Of a DNA stretch of 64,000 nt, positions 41,504-64,000 are shown piece after piece (within the stretch, counting starts at the first letter, position 1; every line of letters starts with the position of its first letter). The notes beneath the pieces were generated by a model. It did not search any database. It was not told the origin of the DNA and saw nothing but the letters and a program-made list of their open reading frames with translations. The DNA lies in contig NC_074715.1 in the NCBI RefSeq assembly GCF_947242115.1, positions 48,125,086-48,189,085 on the forward strand, given 5' to 3'. The position numbers were made by a program, and so were the translations under genes. This DNA is from Biomphalaria glabrata (taxonomy: Eukaryota > Mollusca > Gastropoda > Planorbidae).

Positions 41504-42404
41504 ACATTGGATTTTCTTAAGAAATAACCAGCTTAAAATTTGCAATATTGCCTTCAATACCAATCAATAACAATTTTCTTTAAAAAATTGGTACTTTCCA
41601 AGCCTGAACCAGTTGTGCACAATTCGTAAGAAATTGTTCGTGTGTTCAGGGATCAATGGGTTAATACAGCCATATATTATGTATTTCTTAGTACGTGTTC
41701 AACGTATTCAATTGAGAAACTAATTCGATCGAAATGCCCAGAGCGTGTTTCTTTTTAAAAGTAAAACTAGCACAGTCTTGTTTATTGGGGCGCCATTTTT
41801 TTTTAGCAAGCCAATGCTGTTTTGAACAGGTTTATTCTAAATCGTTCATGAAACTAAAATATCATTCTTATCTTATCTTATAAGTTACAGAATTTCCTTC
41901 AAAATAGTAGATTATTACTTCTTATAAGTTTCCATTTATTAATCTAGTGCATGACCTCATGTTAATTAGAAACTCTGCTAAGTCATTCCGTTCCCAGCTC
42001 TGGTGGCACTAGGGTAGGGAATAAGAAACATTCGTAACAAATATTATAATCCCCTAAAAGCCATTATGAAACAGATTTTTAAAAAAACTATGATCATTTC
42101 CCTTAATAGCACAATGGATCCAAGATCTGTGTCAACATTTAAAAATAATAATTAAAGAAAGTTTAAAAATAATCCAAAATAGGAAATTGTCATCCGAGTG
42201 GGTGAGAGAATTAATTTCCAACTTTATTAATAATGATTTGTTATTATACTTGATCCTTAATTAACCCGATTTTGTGAATAATGTTATTCAGCTTTTCTAA
42301 TGTAGAGTCTACATTATAGTTCAAATTTTGTTGACATTAGCCGTTGGTACAGATCAGCCGAGAGAAGCCTTTATAAAATGAAACTACTTATTAAGAGTTA
42401 TATA

Positions 42405-42620
42405 TTTATAGCTTTTATGCTTATAGCATGCTCAGAGCGCTTTGGTCCAATCTCATTTGTGGACCAGTGGGAGGGGGGGAGGGGTATCTAGGAGTTGGTT
42501 TTCCGTGCTGATTTAAACGCAACTCTGCCCGAGTCAGGTGTCGAACCTCGAGCCCCCTTCTAGGTAGCCAAGCCAAGCCTAACCCTAAATCTAATCCTTT
42601 TCAAGCGCACTTAGCCTCTC
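42405..42620 (-). mobile_element. SINE family 2, copy
   Basis: ccaatctcatttgtggacca, gagtcaggtgtcgaacctcg and cgcacttagcctctcg in reverse order. Confidence 0.75.
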
Positions 42621-42857
42621 GAAAACTTAACACATTTAGCAGTTTAATCTATTAAACCAGATGTAGTCTCAGCTTTTAAGATGAATGACCTAGCTGTTAT
42701 ACTGGAGTTCAGTCAGGCTAGAAGCAGAAAGTGTATGTTCCTTTAATTTGTATTTATTTTAATTTAATTTCTCTTTTTATGGCATAAATTATTTGTTTCT
42801 TTAGATCCTTTTTTTTATTTACTTTCTCTTTAATAGCATTTTATATAACTATAATAA

Positions 42858-42985
42858 GGTTTGTCTTCGAGTTCGAAGATTAATGTGGAATGCAGTATTT
42901 CCCGTTTGTCTCTTAGTGAGATTGTGTTGCGCCGTCTTCGTCCATTTCTAACAGCAGACTTATATCTTTGCGAAGCAAGGTTTCC
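42858..42985 (-). mobile_element. LINE 3'-end fragment
   Basis: Inverted form of the end seen at 7570-8120: ggtttgtcttcgagttcgaa at its start, gtattccccgtttg-like block (gcagtatttcccgtttgtct), then coding remnants. Confidence 0.65.
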
Positions 42986-42999
42986 CAGCCTGTTATTAA

Positions 43000-44285
43000 A
43001 TCTAAATAAGGAAGTTGACTTGATGCTGAAGATGACATTCATTGAGCTCTTACAAAGACTCCCACAAGAATCCAACCTCCCCAGTATTTACAAATGTGTA
43101 GCAATGCAGTTGACTTGATTCTATCATCCTTCTTGTTTCGCCATACTGTTCGAATGGTCACACAAGTCTGTGCACAGGAATAGGGCGAATACGCAATAGA
43201 AAAGTTAATAAATGCAAGTCATAAAGATAAACTTTTTGTTAGCAATTTAATTAAAAAACATATTTATTTTTACACTAATTACAATTGCATAAAGCTTTTG
43301 CTTTTTTCAAATTCAAACAATGAAAATGCATGTCACATAAATCAGATATATACATTACAATAAAAACTTTATAACATTGGCAAATTTCCATTTACCTATA
43401 TACCTATTATCCAAAAAAAAAATACTGTTGGGAGTCGCTGCCTAATGGGGAATCGTATGGGTCGCGGCACTAAAAAGGTTGAGAACCGCTGATCTAATCT
43501 AATACTAAACAAGAAAAACTTTTTAAAAATACTTACAAGAGTACTATTATAGCATGTTTTTGTACAATTAATTTGGATAAGTCATGAAATTCATTTTGTA
43601 ACAGAACGAAAGGATATCTGTGTGAAATTTTTATCACAATCACGTTTTAAAAGCATTTATATAAATAAAAGTGAACGACCTGAATTCAACTCAAGCTTCC
43701 TGAAACCAAAGCTTTAACCACTCAGCTAGAGAAGAGCTTATAAATATAGAGGATTGAACGGTTACTCATTGTTTGTTGAAAACTTGCCTTTAAGCGGCGA
43801 CCTATTGTTTAGATTTCATATTTGTGTTCACTCAGAAGACAAGCTAATATAAAGGGAATTTATTCAGCTTATATCACAAGAATCAGTCGAGTACGATTTC
43901 TTTCCCTTGTTTGAGATACCAAACAAAATAACTAATTACCAATAGTTAAATAAATAATTGTTTTTTTTAAATTGATTCTTGTGTTTTCAGTTAAATGAAA
44001 TATGTCCGCTTATTCAATACCTAGCTTTAATGTTTCTGTGGCCCGAGAGTCACACAATCGCTTTTACTTGTCGATAAAACATGCAAGACTTAGACTCGCG
44101 ATCGCACTTTGATGATGCCAACTTTCACAGGCCTGATTTTAACGTGTTCCAATGGTTTGTAAGCTCAGCTCTTTACCACCGGGTTGCAGCCCCATCAGCT
44201 TTCCTCCCAACTCCGAAATACATTTTAGCAACAAATCATAGACATTAACAAGAAATTGTAATACACGGCTCTATACAGCGGGAGC
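43000..44285. other. Intergenic, nothing recognised
   Basis: A short hAT-end-like fragment lies at 43425-43492 (gttgggagtcgctg, gttgagaaccgctg). No gene. Confidence 0.35.
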
Positions 44286-44289
44286 ATGA

Positions 44290-44390
44290 CAATGAGGTTG
44301 ATATCCTGCTTTGTACATCTGCTGACCGGGAAAAGTGGATGGATTTGGTGACGCGAACTGTCACAGCACCCCTACGATAGTCAAGGGACA

Positions 44391-44438
<48 letters not shown>

Positions 44439-44460
44439 AATGAGTTACCTAAGAAATGCC
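44290..44460 (+). mobile_element. LINE 3' tail with (GATGAT)n, gene A 3' flank
   Basis: gaggttgatatcctgctttg, gctgaccgggaaaagtggat, gatagtcaagggacagatg and then about 16 gat units. Same place as 19741-19945 next to gene B. Confidence 0.72.
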
Positions 44461-44540
44461 TACTATCAGTGTTATCATAATTAGACATGAATACAAGTCT
44501 TATTTTTTAGATTCGTGTTTTCGTCTCTACCACGGAATGT

Positions 44541-44623
44541 CCTATAAAATCATTGTACAGTTTTTTTTATGAAACGAAATTGTATTAAAAGACATGTTTT
44601 TTTTTTCAAAGACTTTGGATACA

Positions 44624-44640
<17 letters not shown>
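44541..44640 (-). other. 100-bp insertion or retained intron in the tail of gene A
   Basis: Compared with gene B, exactly this stretch is extra. On the minus strand it starts gtagaaattt and ends gattttatag, so it has GT...AG ends. Read through, it gives GRNLP and stop; spliced, it restores a B-like reading (GHSVVETKTRI). Which happens cannot be told from DNA. Confidence 0.6.
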
Positions 44641-62645
<18,005 letters not shown>

Positions 62646-62851
62646 TTCGCCTATTTTGACTTTTCAATTTTTGTTTTTTACAATCTGGGAAAAAAAAAGT
62701 AAATCAATTCAAAACATGAAAAAAAAAATGAATAGTTAAGATTTTTTGGCAAGACTGTTTCTAAATAAAACATTAAAGGGTAAAAAAAATAAAATTAACT
62801 AAGCTTTTTTAAAAAAAAAATGAAATTACATAAGTCTGAACACTATTTCAC

Positions 62852-63026
62852 CTTTGATCGCTGTTCAATCTGTCTTTCTATTGCAGTTGATTCGTAAGCT
62901 ATTCACGTGGTGAGTGTCTGTTGCAGGAAGAAGCCTTCGAGTTATATCTGAGGGGCGCCTAAATTACATACATGAAAATCATTCAACTGTGACTGGAATT
63001 ATTAGGACGTAACAAGTAGTTCTTTC
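62852..63026 (-). other. Gene A candidate non-coding 5' exon
   Basis: The stretch after a ttttcag acceptor at 63027-63028 is similar to the matching stretch in copy C (below 6855), with stops in the frames seen here. A plausible donor AAAG|gtgaaat sits at 62851. It probably encodes 5' untranslated sequence; transcript data would decide. Confidence 0.4.
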
Positions 63027-63124
63027 CTGAAAAAAAAATCAAAAAAAAAAAAAAAAAAAGATCTCACCTGCTGGATTGCATATACAATAAATACCCGTCT
63101 TCCGCGTCTGTCGGTTTCGTTTGG

Positions 63125-63350
63125 CAACCTTAATAATAATAATTAAAAAATAATACAAATAATTTAATTTATAGATTGCTGTTAACAAACAAATGTAGGC
63201 TCAAGGCGCAGTGATAGCATTACAAACACAAACACGAGAGCTAAAACGACAAACTAATCTAAAAAATTTTTAAACAGGTAGGCCTTAATGATCTTCTTGA
63301 AAGTAGTGTAGCAGATTGTCTGTCTGAGATCAATGTCCTATTTGGTCAGT
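63125..63350. repeat. Dispersed repeat, class unknown (pair with 12560-12850)
   Basis: aatttatagattgctgttaa, aaatgtaggctcaaggc and aacacgagagctaaaacgac match the earlier copy. Confidence 0.6.
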
Positions 63351-63704
63351 ATTTGATATATTCGTACTTACTAGGTCATGCTAACGTACGACCACTCGCT
63401 ATTCATACAATGTCACTTATTGCAAGTCCGTATTGAATGGAATTGCTCTAAAGAGGTGATACCTAACCTAATTCAACCTGCGGGCAAATTTAATCTCCAA
63501 CACTCGTATCGCGGACCACAAGACCGAAAATTTACAAAAACAAATAGGATAAGCGTGTAGTGACCTGGTATCAATCACATTTAAAGACCGCATCACAAAC
63601 CAAGAGACAGGGTTACAGCAGCGATTGGACCCCATGATGACCCGCTAACTATCGCAAAAAAAAAAAAACGCAAGCTAAAAATCTATGGCCATAATACAAG
63701 GTCT

Positions 63705-63915
63705 TCGGAGCTCGCAAAAACCTTCCTTTAGGGAACAGTGCCAGGTCAAGAAGAAAAGGCAGACAGAGAAAGCGATGGGAAGACAACATAAAAGAATGGA
63801 CGGGCCTGCCACTGAAAGAGGTTCTAATTGAGGCAAAAGACAGAGAGGAATGGAGAAAGACGGTCGACAAATCTTACATGGTGCCCCAACGGTCCCGACT
63901 AAAGGCTAGGTAAAG
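63705..63915 (+). mobile_element. LINE 3' fragment
   Basis: Translates to RWEDNIKEWTGLPLKEVLI then EAKDREEWRKTVDKSYMVPQ, the C-terminal end of a LINE ORF2. Same family as 31165 and 56940, and the best kept of them. Confidence 0.72.
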
Positions 63916-64000
63916 GTAAAAAAAATGAATAACAAGAACTAACTACGTAAGAAAAGCTTGCATTTGGCTTTTTCTGAGCATATGTATGTAATTTAGCCAT

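Overview
The window looks like nuclear DNA of a lophotrochozoan animal, most likely a gastropod (pulmonate snail). It is AT-rich and intron-rich, full of tRNA-headed SINEs, broken LINEs, small DNA transposons and minisatellites, and has no operons or dense coding. The snail assignment is an inference from the repeat style and the gene type, not from a database match.

The only host genes I can support are three head-to-tail copies of one gene on the minus strand. Each encodes a subunit of the epithelial sodium channel/degenerin family (ENaC/DEG/ASIC, amiloride-sensitive cation channels). Nearly all lie in short exons of 58-164 bp, so they are invisible as long ORFs. I rebuilt them by splice signals, matching phases and comparison among the copies. 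Copy A (62645 down to 44624) is complete: 15 coding exons whose phases all join, giving 615 residues with TM1, the FPAVTVCN motif, the finger and knuckle cysteine motifs and TM2 with a G-F-S pore tripeptide. Copy B (36251 down to 19993) keeps 13 exons with open frames and good splice sites, but exons 1 and 11 cannot be found. Copy C (6509 down to 785) shows exons 1-5 and runs off the left edge.

Exon 3 is the odd part. It carries a Thr/Asp-rich extracellular linker with an in-frame 21-bp repeat (heptad GTDTGDD): about 8 units in A, 3 in B and none in C. A Lys-Arg pair kept in all three copies sits just before it. This is roughly where alpha-ENaC has its furin-sensitive stretch.

Layout: 1-6855 copy C with minisatellites and SINEs; 6856-19990 intergenic repeats (LINE 3' end, 41-bp and 39-bp minisatellites, a 1.46-kb hAT-like element with target duplication, SINEs); 19993-36251 copy B, with a nested LINE in intron 14 and a 1.18-kb 12-bp array in intron 9; 36252-44500 intergenic repeats with a decayed Ty3/gypsy gag fossil; 44507-63026 copy A, with a foldback-like element in intron 5; 63027-64000 repeats. 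At least five old LINE/SINE fragments sit at matching places in A and B, so introns and 3' flank were duplicated along with the exons. Other insertions (hAT-like element, foldback-like element, intron-14 LINE) are in one copy only and the other copy serves as the empty site.
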